Assembly: GCF_047496725.1 (NCBI RefSeq)
Contig: NC_132982.1
Location: 6,527,001-6,591,000, forward strand
DNA length: 64,000 nt
Direction: 5' to 3'
Source of the DNA: Anoplolepis gracilipes
Taxonomy: Eukaryota > Arthropoda > Insecta > Hymenoptera > Formicidae
Below the pieces are notes generated by a model. That model did no database searches. It saw only the letters and a program-made list of their open reading frames with translations, and had not been told where the DNA came from. The stretch's first letter is position 1, and the number at the start of each line of letters is the position of its first letter. Made by a program: the position numbers and the translations under genes. Below, in pieces: positions 49,061 to 62,774 of this stretch.

Positions 49061-49260
49061 CACATTGAGAAAAATAATTGGTTGTATGGACTAAATTTTA
49101 CCAACAATTATTTAGTTACATTAAAAAAGTTATACTAAAAAAAAATATAGTTAAGTTAAAACTGAACTTTTTTTGGTACATGTAAATAATTGTTGAATTC
49201 AGTGACACTAAATAATTGTTTTCAAATTTACAGCCTGCACAACCAATTTTTTTCTCAGTG
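49061..49260. mobile_element. Foldback MITE-like element, about 200 bp
   Basis: The left end reads CACATTGAGAAAAATAATTGG and the right end is the complement of CACTGAGAAAAAAATTGG. Similarity between the arms continues inward for about 60 bp, including ACAATTATTTAGT on both. This leaves only a short central spacer, as in stem-loop MITEs. There is no open frame. A clear target duplication was not found, so the superfamily and exact ends are uncertain. A run of A and AAAT units starts 14 bp beyond it. Confidence 0.7.
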
Positions 49261-49273
49261 CTGATATTTTCGT

Positions 49274-49314
49274 AAAAAAAAAAAAAAAAAAAAAAAATAA
49301 ATAAATAAATAAAT
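49274..49314. repeat. A24 run followed by AAAT units
   Basis: A homopolymer of about 24 A passes into four AAAT-type units, immediately after the foldback element. Confidence 0.95.
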
Positions 49315-51036
49315 TTTCAAATCTATAATAAACATCATTTAATTAATGATATGCAAAAAGCAATGTAAAAATATTACAATCTTGCGAAAATAGAACATTA
49401 TTTCAAATTATAAAAAATATTATTAGGAATTATGAACGCGTCAATAATATTGAACATATGTCAAACGCGCGTCAGAGAGTTTTAAATTTCGGTTTTAAAA
49501 ATGAAAAAGTTTAAAAAAGAAATGTTACTTTAGAATATTCGCGCATCAAATATACAACTTTTTCTCAAATATACTTCAAAAATATATCTAGCGAGTGGAC
49601 GAAGGTACACACATGCGCTGCGGTTAGTTATATGGATTTCCATGGAGGATTACGGACAGCAAAAGGTTACGGGGCAAATGGAAAAATTCGCTCGATTTTA
49701 TTTCAAACTTCTTTGAAACACGGGGTAGATATGCCAGACTCGCCCGGTCTCTCACGCACGTGCGGCGTAGGGTAACAGTCAAACACTTGGCACCAGCCGG
49801 CGCCGGGTATGTGACATGAATATTTGTTTCTAATAAGATATGCCGCTTCGCTAGCGCCATTTGACGCACCTCTCACTGTGCTTACGTTACAACTATCGTT
49901 CATGCGAGATAATATCGATCAATTCCTTAATAGAAGTAAAATGAACATAATAATTGAAGATATATTTGAACGCGATTTCTTGCTCAATTAACTATTTAAA
50001 TGTATACACATATTATAAAAGTATATTTACACATATAAAGCTTATACAAATCTTGAAACATGAAAATATAAAGTAATTTTAAAACATCAAAAATGAAAAA
50101 TGTGTCTACTTGTACGTTAAAAAATAATTGCAAAAAAAAATAACACAAAAACATAAGAAAATAGAGATTAAATTATTTGTTGATTAAAAATTTTTACTAA
50201 TAGGGGATTTTATTAAGTGTTAGAGAATGCCGCAAAAAAACAATATTGCTTCGATGCAACCTTTAAAACTAAATTTCTATTTTTTTACTGTAATATTCAT
50301 TATACTAATATTTATTACTGTAATATTCATGTAATACCATTATCGCATCAATCTTTAATAATAATGTCTATTGCAATGATTTCAATTTCTTACTGCATTC
50401 AATAAACGTTTGAAACAAGATACGCATTTGTAAGACACAGCTCTAATGCGGTTCTGAGAGCAAATCATGTAAATTTCGCCGCGCTTCCATTACAACATCA
50501 ACTAGGAAATGGGATCCAGTTTCCTTACTGGATTTCGATTACGCAACCATTGCAGCATGAGACTCGTCTTGCGATATTATATTAATATGGACATTAATTG
50601 TTTATTTATCCTTTAAATGAGCTTAATATTTTTATGTGCAAGCTTTTTTTTTTAAAATTTTATATATCCGATTTTAACTCTTAATATAATCTGTTCTATT
50701 ACGTGTATACATATAAATTTCATGAAGAGAAAATCTCTTAAAGAATATATTAACTTGCGAGTGCGTGAAGAGAAATCTCGAAAGCTTACGTTCAATAAGT
50801 AGTATCGAATAATAATATTGTTGCGCATGCATCGATTCTTTAAGGTAACTCATAAGATGATTATCCTGTAGACCTGGAAATTCGCGAAATTCTACGCACA
50901 TAGTTTCTCTTATACCGTACACTTCGTGGAATTTCCCTTCGAGGCATCGACCGGAAATGCTAACAATTGGCGTGCTAGCAACAACGAGAACTAATAATCT
51001 CGAGCGAGTCTTCTGACTGATATCCGGAATGTTTAA

Positions 51037-51094
51037 TTAAGATTTGTGAATAAAATGATATATATATATATATCATTTTATTCACAAATCTTAA
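51037..51094. repeat. Perfect 58-bp palindrome with TTAA ends
   Basis: Each half reads TTAAGATTTGTGAATAAAAT then GATA and TA units, and the other half is its exact reverse complement, centred between 51065 and 51066. There is no spacer other than the self-complementary TA core. It can extrude as a cruciform or form a 29-bp hairpin if transcribed. Confidence 0.97.
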
Positions 51095-51664
51095 GTAAAT
51101 ATATATAAAAACTGTGTTACTGAATTTATATTATGAAAAATGTAATATCAATTTCTGCACTATAAAATGGAGTTGTCTTAATAAGAGAGAAAGAGAGAAA
51201 GAAAGAAAATTATATAATATATACATAAACATGAATAAACTTAACAAAAATAAATGAAATAAAATGACTATCTCTTAATTATCGTTGTGAAAAACATTAC
51301 TCAACATTGTCTAACATCGTCAGCAGATCAGTACGTAGGCAAGACAAATAATTCTCTCTTTCTCACCTTGGAAATTCGCGCAGCATTTATCCGTGACATC
51401 GCGGCTTTGCGACATCGTCGTCGAACCTCTTCCACCTAGGATTAGCTAGACGCTCTGCTCAGGTGGCGAAAGGAGAGATCACGAGCCTTTTATGGGGATG
51501 CTTCGCATCGCATTAACGACGAGATGGATCACGTCCCTCTACGCTCGTAAAGTAATGTGGACCGGACTTTGTTTAGGTCCTTCTCGGCAAAAGTGCACGT
51601 AAGCCGTTTCGTGTCTCTAGCTCTCTCTGCTTTTCATCCCCTGTTTTTTCTCCCTCTCCCGCTA

Positions 51665-51665
51665 C

Positions 51666-51703
<38 letters not shown>
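51665..51703. repeat. CTAT then CTTT tetranucleotide array
   Basis: About six CTAT-type units change to about four CTTT-type units, inside a pyrimidine-rich region. Confidence 0.93.
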
Positions 51704-54700
51704 CCGTTTGAACTTCGATCAACCCTCTCTTCTCAGACGACTCTCACATTTCCCTTCCTCTCTTTTTTATTTATATGTTCCCTTTTATGTGGTAGAACAC
51801 TCCTCCCGCGTCCGACTATCGTCGTTCGGTACGGTCGTCACAGTCGACGGAAGCAAATTGCATCCAGATCCTTTTCCTTCCCTCGGTATTACGCATGTGA
51901 TGAGTTCGGCGACCCTCGAGCGCGACACGTACGTGAATCCTCGTTTCATTTCCCCAATTTAGTTAATCCGCAAAAATAACAAAGAACCTCAAATAGCAAT
52001 TATTATGTATATACCATTTTTAATTATGTGTGAATCATTTTTATAAATTGGATTAGTCTTCTAGAACCTGATCAATTATCGCATAACATCTTAAATTATA
52101 TTTTTTCGTTTTTGTTGTTTTCAGCTTACTTAATCTTAAATTTAGCTTATGTGCAAAAAAATCCAGAAATAATCAAAATAAAATAATAAAGCGTAATTAT
52201 TTTTGTATATTAAAAAAATTTTAGCAAAGGAAAAAAATATATATTAAAATAATAATTTAAAAAAATATATATATAAAACAGAATTTAGATATAACTATTA
52301 ATAAAATATTTAGAATCACTATCACAAAAATTTATTTTATTTTTATAATCACACAAAAATAATCGATATCTGTGCATGCTTTTCTTTATATTGTATTTTA
52401 TGGATCGGTCTATTTTTTTTTTTTTTTTTTTACGAATAAATTAATATGTATCAATTTTCTTCTTCTTCCAGATTTCTTCGATAGAAAAAAAGAAACGCGA
52501 AAGAAGTAATAATTATTAAAATAAAAGAAGCATCTCCTTTTCTTTTATTAGATGGAATTAAACAACCTGTCGTGTTTTCGAAAAAGCAAAATTCCAGCGT
52601 TATAAATTTGCTTTTTTGTTTCTCATAGTTCTACCTGCTTTATGTCGCTTCTTTATTATCGCATGCAACGAATCTTTTTCTCTACTCTCGATCTTGTTTT
52701 GCCTGAAATGCGCCAAGAGCACAATTCGACCTGGTTAGTAATTACCGGGAATATCTCTCGACTCGGGCCGATGTTGCCTCTCAGTTTGCTCTCATTCTGA
52801 TGCGAGATGCGCGCGCGTAAATAAATAAAGAAAATTTTATTTTCTGTTTAATTCCAAGGAACTCCAGCTTATTGGAATTTTAACTCAAAACTCTTTTATC
52901 ACGATATTGCATATCAAAATTAAAAAATTAAATAATTAATAATTCATAGCTTTTTTCCTTATTTTTCTGGAACATTTCCATAAAGAAAAATCAGCTTTTA
53001 AAGTTGAAAAGAAAATGAGTTGTGTACTATATATATATATATGTTCTGTACTATATATATTAATAAGCATGGCATTTGTGACTCCATTTGTCTTCATTTT
53101 AAAGAAGTAGTTTCTTTTTAAAGCTCGGTGTTTTTTGTGAAAAGACTTTAATATGTGATTGTTTTCAATATTTTTAACCTTGCACGTTAATAATCTGCTT
53201 TGACCAATTTTTTTATTCTCGCTCAACTTTTGGCAATAGTCTTGAACAAAACTAGTATTTATAAAGAATATTTCCTGCTAATATAACTGCCGCGATTTAA
53301 TGACATCGAATTATATTTGACGCGCGCAATCATTCATAATCGCAAATTCTCTTTTTATTTTTAAAGTTTGAACTCCAGTAAATAAAACATATTGTAATAA
53401 TTATTACCGAAGAAATATCTTATCTGTCAATTAATTTATTCTGTGTTTTTGATATCCATCTCGTTGTTGCCTGTCGGTAAAACTACTTGTAAGCTTTCAA
53501 CTCATTTATGTATCAAATTTATAAAATAAAAAATTTGTTAAATTAACACTACAATAAATGGTTTAATATTTTTATACATTTCACATTTCTTAATAATACT
53601 TATACACATAGGTAACATAGGTAATATTATATTGTAGTTATAAATATAACATCTCAATCAAATTGAAAAATTTATTGGATTATAATTTAAGGCCCATATT
53701 TTAAGATTAATTTTAACTAAATTCTAGCTGCAAAAATGTTAGTATAAATGAAGATCTAACAATAAGAATTTCATAAGAAGAATGCAACGGTACATGATCC
53801 CCATTTTTGTGCATTGACACGCTAATAATTGATTATCGATTGGCTGTCACGATTGACACGATAAATTGCATCTCGACCTTCTTTTCTTTTCCATTGGTAT
53901 GCTGACCGCTTGTGATATGTCCACTTCTCGAACGGATATGACTTTTGGTATCTGGATATAGCATTTTAATTAATAAAATCGATCGTAATGAATAATCCAG
54001 CTGTCAATAGCGACATTTAACATTTACTGAAAAAAGTAGATTCTAAGAAAAGAATGCAAATGCACGCGTAATTTATACGAATTACATATACATACGTTTA
54101 ACAATACTTAACATGTTACTTTGGAATTTTTGTAGCTATAAATATTTAGTATTACTTTAAGACTCCGTTTCTAACGACAAAGTGACGTAAATTCAACCGC
54201 GTATGTATATACGAATTCAACATCTTTCTTGTTAGTAAAAGTGAACCAGCGCCTGGTGATAAGACGATTTCGTTTGTGCGCGAAGGAAAATAATCCTGAG
54301 TTATGCGATACCTAGCCATCCTCGAAATACTTTTTGAGAACGACCCATTTCGATATGGTTACTGAAAAATGACACGCCAACTATGGCAAGTACTTTACAA
54401 CCGGTGAATAAAATTTTTAATATAAAAAAGTATTAATTTTTTTACTATATATATATTATATACATTGTATATATATAATAAATGTTTTAAAATCGTCAAA
54501 AATGTAAACTAAAAAAATTGTAATTATATTAGTTAATAAATAAATATATTCTTTTAATATACTGTAATACAACTTGAAACCACACAAAAGTTATTTTTAA
54601 ACTCATTTTTTTTTTTTACGTTAATTAATTTCTATTATGTCATAAATTTTATTAACTTTGGTTTTGTTAAATTGAAAATTTATTTCACTGCAAAGAATCT

Positions 54701-57195
54701 CAATTGCATTAAAACAATTCAGATTTCCACCTGCTGCGTACCGGTTAAACTATCAGGCTTCTTTCCCAGGCAGCTTTACAATCCGAGAGCAATCCTCCGA
54801 CTTAAGTTTGCGGTTACAGTGTCGAGAACGTCTGCTCAGAGCTAACTATTGTACGGATATTGAAGAGAAAAGGACGACATATATCTTCTAAATGAGGCAA
54901 TTAGAAACTATAGGTGCCGAATTTGTCTTATTATAGAATCAATGGCTCGTCTCGTAATTTTTCTGATATACAAAAAAGGAACAATAAACTTATCAGTATT
55001 ATACATTATATATACTCTATTACTAATAGAATATAATGAAAAATAAATAAAAAATGTGCTCTCGTAGAAAAAAACATATCTAATCCATCTGTATTAATAC
55101 TCTGAAATTTTGCCAAAGAAGAATTTTCAAAAGAAATTATTTTGTTAACTATTTATTAAAACGCAAAGCTAACTATAACGGCTGTTTTCCAAATCATAAT
55201 CGTCATCCATATTCATTACATCTTGCCACTCGTAGAAGGACGCACTAAATAAAAGCAACGAAATAAATAATCTTCCTGCGCGGAATTATAATACATCGAC
55301 AGTGACAACTAAGAAGAAGAATCAGCGTAAAGGAAGAAAATGAAAAAAAAAAAAAAAAAAGAAAAAAGATACGCGGCATCATCATTATTATGAATGAGAT
55401 TTACACTGTCTGACAGACGGCCGAATATTTCAGTAGGTAAACCAATATATCCTTGCTTGTGCGCACGCCCTCCCCCCATCTGCACATGCAAATAAAGCAG
55501 GTTGGCCAGTACGTGGCAAATATTTGTTTAGACTTTTCGTCGACGTGCCGGCTCAGAATTGCATCGACGGCAAAGACGGTCTACTCTCCGTCAGAAAATC
55601 TCACCAATTTTAATATCATCCTATATTTGCATGACATTTATTATAATATGAAACTATATGCACACGAATATGCGATATCGCGACGAAGACGAGTTTTCAA
55701 TCAGAAAAGAGATGATTTTAACTCACGTTATTCGAGACATCTGCACATTCTTTATAAAAATATACTTATAATCAGAATAATAATGATATTCAATAATAGA
55801 AATTGCAGAAATTAAATTAAAAAGCAAATAAATAATAAATTACTCTGTCAATAGGCAATGCTTGATTGCGGATAAAACTATTATTTATGCGGTGCAAATC
55901 GACATACTTTTTTGATACTTTTATATATTCCTCTAAAAATAAAAATAACAAAAAACTATTTCCAATTTAAAGATTATTTAAAGGTGTTAAAATAATCTGC
56001 TATTATTAATTACTAATCCGTCAATATCTATTAATCCTTAAAAAGATTGCCTTTATATACAACTGCTTTTAATATTGTAAATAAATTATTAAATTGTTCT
56101 AATGCGGTCGTACACATATTTTTATAATAGAAATTCTTTACTATGTTATTAAAGCTATAATTAAAATCAATAACGTTCTTAATTGTGTGTGTATTTTGCA
56201 TCGGCAGAACTTGTAATAAGAAAAAAATTTGCAACAAACACATATATAAGTAAAACAAAGTCAAGTTTTCATGTGTTGCAAAGGCAATGTAATTTCTTTT
56301 TTATCCAAATAAAAATTAAAGGCAAAAATATACGATAAATTTAATAAAATTTTATTTTCACGTCAATCTAAATGCTATTGTCAAGAAAAATTGCTTCTTC
56401 TTTATATCGTTCTAAAATGGATTTTACTTGCAAATTTCTTCTCGCGACAGCAGGTGAAGCTTTCACAGATGATTTTATTTTTCTTGTCTACTTGTTATCA
56501 TATGATGCATCGAGCTATCTCGTCTTTTTATTTCATAGCAATCATGCGGACAGAACGAACAATTATTAAATTCACGGCGCCGACAAGAGTCGTTTCATGC
56601 TCAGCAATTTCCGTGTGTTGCGTTCTTTCATTACATTGAAGATTATCGACGTAAGCCGACGAGCTTGTTAAATTTTAGCTGATGTACATTCGAAATATTG
56701 TCAATAATCCTCAACGCGATGATCGCATGTTATTTCAGTTATTCAAAAATAAAATGAATTAAGTAATTTATTCTCTATATTTCGGATATAAGTATATAAA
56801 TTTAACGATTTCATGTTACATTTATATGTAACTTATGTTAAAACTTAATTAGTGTACGCATTATTTCTACTTTAGTTTACAGAAATTGTTGTGTTTACAC
56901 CATATGAATGTAATACTATCTTTTATAATCATGTATACTATATTAGCAATATAATTATGTTACTTATGTCAAAACTGTCAGTTTAAACATTACTTTAAAA
57001 TCATTGTTTGCCATATCCATAAATCTCGATATTTTTGGCTATAAATTTTTCGTTTTTTCAATATATTTCAGTAAATATTTGTAAAATATTTGAAAAAAAT
57101 AAGCTAAAAAAATCTGCTCTGTTTTTAATTGAATCAAATGTGCAAACAAGCGGCAAAACAATAGCAGAAAAGACACTTTTTTTTTTTTTTTTTAG

Positions 57196-57449
57196 AGAAG
57201 GAATAATCGGAAGTTATCGATTGACACGACGGAATCGGAATATCCAGGAGACGAATGCACAGTTGGAATTGAGAGTCCTGTGAGTAAAGTGAGAACGGCA
57301 AGCGCAAACCCAAAGAAGAGGACTCGCTCGAAGACTGAAAGAAAATGATCGAGGAGGACTCATTGATGCCGAGGCACAATGGACGGAGTTCACTTTCTTC
57401 GACGAGCCTCGTTAATCAGCATCGCGATTACCGATTATCGATTTTATAA
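57196..57449 (+). other. Protein-like segment in two overlapping frames, possible exon or decayed coding remnant
   Basis: After a T-rich tract ending in AG at 57194-57195, one frame is open for 50 codons to TGA at 57346 (beginning RRNNRKLSIDTTESEYPG, later PKKRTRSKTERK). A second frame starts at an overlapping ATG (57345) and runs 34 codons (MIEEDSLMPRHNGRSS, then LSSTSLVNQ) to TAA at 57447. Both have a hydrophilic, protein-like composition, and a donor-like GTGAGT lies at about 57281. I recognise no family. It could be an exon of an unseen gene, a pseudogene with one frameshift, or chance in purine-rich DNA. Confidence 0.25.
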
Positions 57450-60400
57450 AGAAGAGTGAGAATTGCTACAATCTTTTATGTATTAACATGTCTAATAAAT
57501 GCCACAATGACAAATAAAATATAAAATAACATTATACAATTGACACGTCCAATATTAAAACTTTCCAATGATAACACATGATTTTGCAAAACTGATGTCA
57601 AATATACTTCAATATTTTTGTCTAAAATTTCAATAATAAAGATTAATATTTTACTGTGATAAAAAAAACTAAGAAAATTATTTTTATGTAAAATTTAATT
57701 TACATCTATGTATAAAAATATGCAGTACATTATATATGTAGAAGCTGTGGATTGTATTTTATCACAATATGCATTTAGTTATAGCTAATATTTCTTATAG
57801 AGTTAAGATATTTTTCAATGAAAGTTTCACTATCATTTGTTGAAACTTTCATTCGTATATCGGATCTTGTATAAGTAGTTAATGTATTACGATCAATATT
57901 CCAACTCTGCACTTTTATACGTATGCTTACATGAATCTTTCGAGATACAGGATCGATGCGAACATTACTGGAGCATAAACGCATTTCAAAATTGATCGAC
58001 AGAACCGTGAGGGAGCGGAGGCAGGGAAAGGGAAAAAGATTGATGATTTCGCAGCGAAAATAAAAAAAAAAAACCGCGGGGGCTTGCCTACTTTTGTCTC
58101 GACCCTAGGAAATTTTCCAAGTTATATCATTAATTATATCGCGATACAGTTGATTTACATCGGCAGCGGCGCGCAGCCACGGTCGATAGTTTCGCGACGT
58201 CGATGTCGGCTTATAGTAATGATTCACTGTTCGCTCGTTCGTTTCGCGAATAGGCGGCGCGCGAAATTATTTAAAAATCACCTCTTCACTCGCGTCGCTC
58301 TCTTATTTAAGTCGTGTACACGCTTCGGAGAGACTTGTTCGGACGCGGTCTCAGGTGGATTGCAGTATTCTCCTGTCAGGCCGCGGCCTATTAATTTTGT
58401 CGCGCTAATCTCCAATCTGCGTCTCCTTACTTTGCAAAGTATTACGTAGGATCCGTGACTCCAGCCGCGACAAGCAATACTCGTTATAATAAATCGTTTT
58501 GCGTCCTAATCCCCGGGCCGCGAGATTTCCTAAACGCAACTTGCGTTCTGTCAGATCTCGGAGACGTACTAGATCTCCCGTACGAATTTTGATAAATGTA
58601 TAGTTTGACATCTTCTTCTTCGATTGTACATCCGGCCAAAACATACATTTGCAGCTTGCAGATGTAGCTTCTTCAGAGAAGGAATTTTTCCAGATAAATA
58701 TCCTTTAAGCGGCAAAAGATTGTGTGATAGCCAAAAGTAATTGTAACTTTTTAATTCAAGATATCGTCAAAATAAGATTTATCCCGAATTTAAAAAATAA
58801 TAATTTTTAGCATCCAGATCGAATATTCAAATATAATTCAAAATTTTTATTTCAATGTGTAGCGTGAAATCTTTGAAGTCTAATTCAACAAAAAAACCTA
58901 CGTAAAGAATGATTATATAATAAAGATGTCATAATCGAATAAAAATAATTACATAATCAAGCGAAAAACTGTAACACGTTTCTGTTATAAAGACTGAATC
59001 TTTTCTGCACAAGTTGCAAGTTTTATTTTATTATATCCAAACTAATCGCATTGGAATAATAAATATTGCTCCGCAAGTGTACAGTTGTTCTTCGCAGAAG
59101 AGAGAGAGAACAAATATATATATATATATATATCATATTCTTCTCGTCGAGTAGGAAGAATATAAGAAACACTTTACGCAGCGTAGCGAGCGTCATTAAA
59201 GACTGCTTTAACATTTAAGAACGCCGAGAATCCTCTCCTTTAAAGTTTCTCCTTTGCACCGTCCGTTAACAAAAGTGTCGCTTACCTCTTGTTACATTTA
59301 TAAAACGAGCCATGATATTTTGAGACGCGATGCATAGCGTCGACAAAGGATACGACGATTGTACGTACATACATATTTCTCAGATGAGCATACAGTAAGA
59401 TAAACGATATTTTTAATGCAAACGCGATCTGAATCGCTTTAAATACAGGTAAGACCAAATTTCATAAACTTTTATTTCACTAAAAATATATTTGGATTTC
59501 AGTAAGATTTGAAAGTATGAATTAAAATACCTAAAACTTTAATATAACACGTAATAATATATTGTATAATAATATGCGAGATTTAAAATTCGATTTAGTA
59601 CATACAGTTTTTAGTATACATTTTTAATTAAATACTTTGATATCATGAATACTGTTTTACATTGCAATGAGATTGATTGTGAATAAAAAAAATATACGCA
59701 ATAAAACAAAATATTAGTTAAACTATTACAATATAAATTTATTGTTTCTACTGATAAGTTGAATAAAAACATTTTATAAGAGATAAAATCACATCAAATG
59801 ATATAATATCATTAAAATGATATACACTTTATTTATTCAATTTGATTGCACAAATTTTTCTACATGAAGGAAATAAAATTTTCTGCCGATACGAAATATA
59901 CGGTAAAATATTCATTACGCATATATAACTAATATGTATGTTCTGATGTAATCAAATGCACGCCCAAAAGCTTAAAGATGAAGTTTACAACGTACAAGTA
60001 CATTCACCGACATAATCGCAAAAATTATATCGACCTATATCCGTTGTAAAAGCATTGTATATTTAATATAAACCCGATATTAAAATATATATATAAATTT
60101 ATGAATATAAGAAACAGAATAATATTAATGTCCTCTTATTTATTCGTGTCATCGAAAAAGAATTATTTTGAAAAGTTTATTTTAAATCGTATAACTTGAA
60201 ACTTGTCACATCAAGCGTTTCTGTTAACGGAAAAACAATTACATATTGATCAAGAAATCCATAAATAAAGTAGAGAAAGAAATTATTAATTTACAATCTC
60301 GGAGAGACCGGACTTTATTCATGGCGTTCTAATTATTTCGCGGTTGCAGCGGAAGTGTCTTGACTGGTCGTCAACGTGCTCGTCCCGCTAACAGCCGTGC

Positions 60401-61230
60401 TACAATTTATGATTGGTTTCGCGGCGTACCGCGAGGTGGAAAAAGAATGACGATAGAACGAAACAAATTATTTCATTGAATATTCAACAGTTGCCAGAAA
60501 CAGATCCGTTATTCAGTGGTTACACCGACCGTGTGCCGATCGTGCGCGCGAACATACTCTGTCGCCACTCAAAATATGTATTTTCCGTTTGTATGGGAAA
60601 ATAAATAATATTTGTCGCCGACGCAATTCTCTCGCGCGATTGCGCGTCGCGACGGCCCCGAAATATTTATCGGAAATATTGGCCGGGAAAAGTATCTATA
60701 GGATATGCGTCTATCTCCTTATTTTGTGTGTGTGTGTGTGTGTGTATGTGTTAAAAGTGTAATTACTATAGATAAACGCACGATTTACTCGTGTGTGAAT
60801 GCTTTGAAAAAAATCGCAAGCCAATGTGAGCAAATTGTATGAGTGATCGACCCACACGTATCACTCATCGAGTACTATATTATATATTTTGAAATATCTG
60901 CCGATGAGAGAGAGAAGCATCTGCTTTTCGAATGCATCAAGAGCAACATGTTGTTCTACTGAACCGTATCGGATGTCCAAAATGTATGTAATAGTCTTGG
61001 TTCTGTATATCGTTTACTTCAACGTACAATGACATTATGTATATTTATCTGACAGTACGTTATAGAGCTATTTAAGTTTCACACAATTCGTCCGCGAGTC
61101 AATTACAAACTAAAACTCATGTATAAATGAAAAACAAAAATTTTTCCAAAAATAAATAAACCGATGTTAATTTATTTTATATTAAAAAATATAATTGTGC
61201 TAATATATAAAATATAAAAATATAAAAATT
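57450..61230. other. Intergenic sequence with no recognised gene
   Basis: CpG-richer patches at about 58000-58650 and 60300-60680 interrupt AT-rich DNA. A TA run (about 59115-59133) and a GT run (about 60726-60744) are present. Open frames in the GC-richer patches are unremarkable. Confidence 0.5.
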
Positions 61231-61231
61231 T

Positions 61232-61234
<3 letters not shown>

Positions 61235-61262
<28 letters not shown>
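61235..61262. repeat. CT microsatellite
   Basis: About 14 perfect CT units in AT-rich intergenic sequence. Confidence 0.95.
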
Positions 61263-61270
<8 letters not shown>

Positions 61271-61349
61271 TTATTTCTTTAAAATATAATATATTGTACC
61301 AATTGAAATAATTGTAATCAGAGAATAGCTAGTTTAAAACATCACGCAA

Positions 61350-62150
61350 ATAACGTAAATAATGTTATCTATTATGGGTCGATCGACATGATCGTAGCTT
61401 TCGTTGTTGAATCAGAGACCAGGGAATGAAGGCCGAAGTCGCGGACGCATCAAACGGAACATCTCTCTCGCGTCGCTTTTTGCCCCTAAACCGTGAAATT
61501 TTCGCTTTACAAACTCCCAAGCAGTTTATTGAATTATTCACCAGATAACGAGCCCGCCCTCGACCGCCTAAGAGAGAAGACAATTACCAGGAAACAGCTC
61601 GAGATAACAACAACAACAACGACCGACATCCTCGAGCAGTCAGCCGGTGTCGCGGGACTTTGTCGGATACGGGGCCGCGACACTGCACCACGACGACTAC
61701 GACGATGATGATGACATCGAGAGAACGAGGTTGCGCGACGCCCACCCGGCAGCCATTTACCGGAGAACATCCGAGGCGAGCCGTTATCTTTATAGTTCGA
61801 CGGCGGTATCTGGATCGGCCGCGACTGTTAATTAACGCGGCTTCTTTCGCGGGAGACTGAGAGACTGCAGAATCTCGCGCACGCATCGGTCCGTTTTCTC
61901 TCGCGTCTCTCGCCTATGCGGATGTACGAACGCGTTTGTATACGTTTGCGCACGCATATGTATGCGTGCGTGTGTGTTATAGACCGCAGCTGGTGCAGCG
62001 AAATCGGAGAATTTAGGATTGGTATCGACGGCGTCGTCTTCCGAAGCGAACCGCGTTATTCGCCGCACGCTAGAATTGTGAGACGTGCTCCCATTTCCTG
62101 CTTGTATATTCGTATATTTCTTATCGAAGAATCAGAATCGAATTTTATAT
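61350..62150. other. CpG-rich block with trinucleotide repeats
   Basis: GC- and CpG-rich compared with its flanks. It holds an AAC repeat (about 61606-61620) and a GAC/GAT-rich stretch (about 61698-61715), which produce Q-, T- or D-rich frames. One frame, open from a TAA at 61605 to a TAA at about 61832, has a mixed protein-like composition but no ATG and no recognised domain. It may be a promoter or 5' exon region of a gene beyond the window. Confidence 0.35.
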
Positions 62151-62739
62151 TATTACATTGTTACGTAAGATATTAATGTTGATTTTAACAACCTAACATT
62201 AATAAATTAGAAAATATTCGGTTCCTTTTTGTAATTTTCAGCGCTTGATTTTCAACCGAGATAGCAGTCGCAAATGTTATCCTTTCCAGTTAGACTCACA
62301 TCAAAGTCTAAACCCAACCTCGGTCTCTCTCCGCAATCTTCATTCTTATGCAATCCTCTCTCATTGCCTTCTTTAACTGCAACACTACCGGCACGGCTTT
62401 TCCGGCAACAGAAATGCCGCTACACGGAAACTTGACGCAAAGTCGGCACGTGTAATACTTTGAGGTCTGATTAAGCCTTGTGTGCGGTCGCCGCTGAGAA
62501 CCCGGAGTGATGCTAATTAGTTTCGCCAGAGGAGACGACCTAGTATATCACAAAATTTGCGAGAGACCACGTGCGTCCGGCAAAAAATAGGAGGAGGAAA
62601 AGCATCAGCGGAGAAAGAGAGATGAGCCTGTTAGTTCGCGCTTTGCAGAGTGGATCATTATTTTTTACCGAGGATTCGCATAATTCCATCATCATTTCGG
62701 GACCGAAATCGGCATCAGAATTGCCGTCCGTATAATATG

Positions 62740-62774
<35 letters not shown>

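Larger units (their letters stand above)
49315..57190. other. Intergenic sequence with no recognised gene
   Basis: Mostly AT-rich. Moderately GC-richer patches occur at about 49600-49900 and 51300-51950 without recognisable exons. Simple repeats: a CTAT then CTTT array (about 51665-51703), a T run (about 52410-52431) and an A run (about 55343-55360). The palindrome at 51037-51094 is the notable structure. Confidence 0.5.

Noticed and set aside
51557..51979. 140-codon plus-strand frame rich in S, L, Y and F
   Set aside because: Driven by CTAT/CTTT repeats and pyrimidine bias.
58405..58644. 79-codon minus-strand frame (RTGDLVRLRDL region)
   Set aside because: No domain recognised, no splice or start support, and it lies in a GC-richer patch where chance frames are common.
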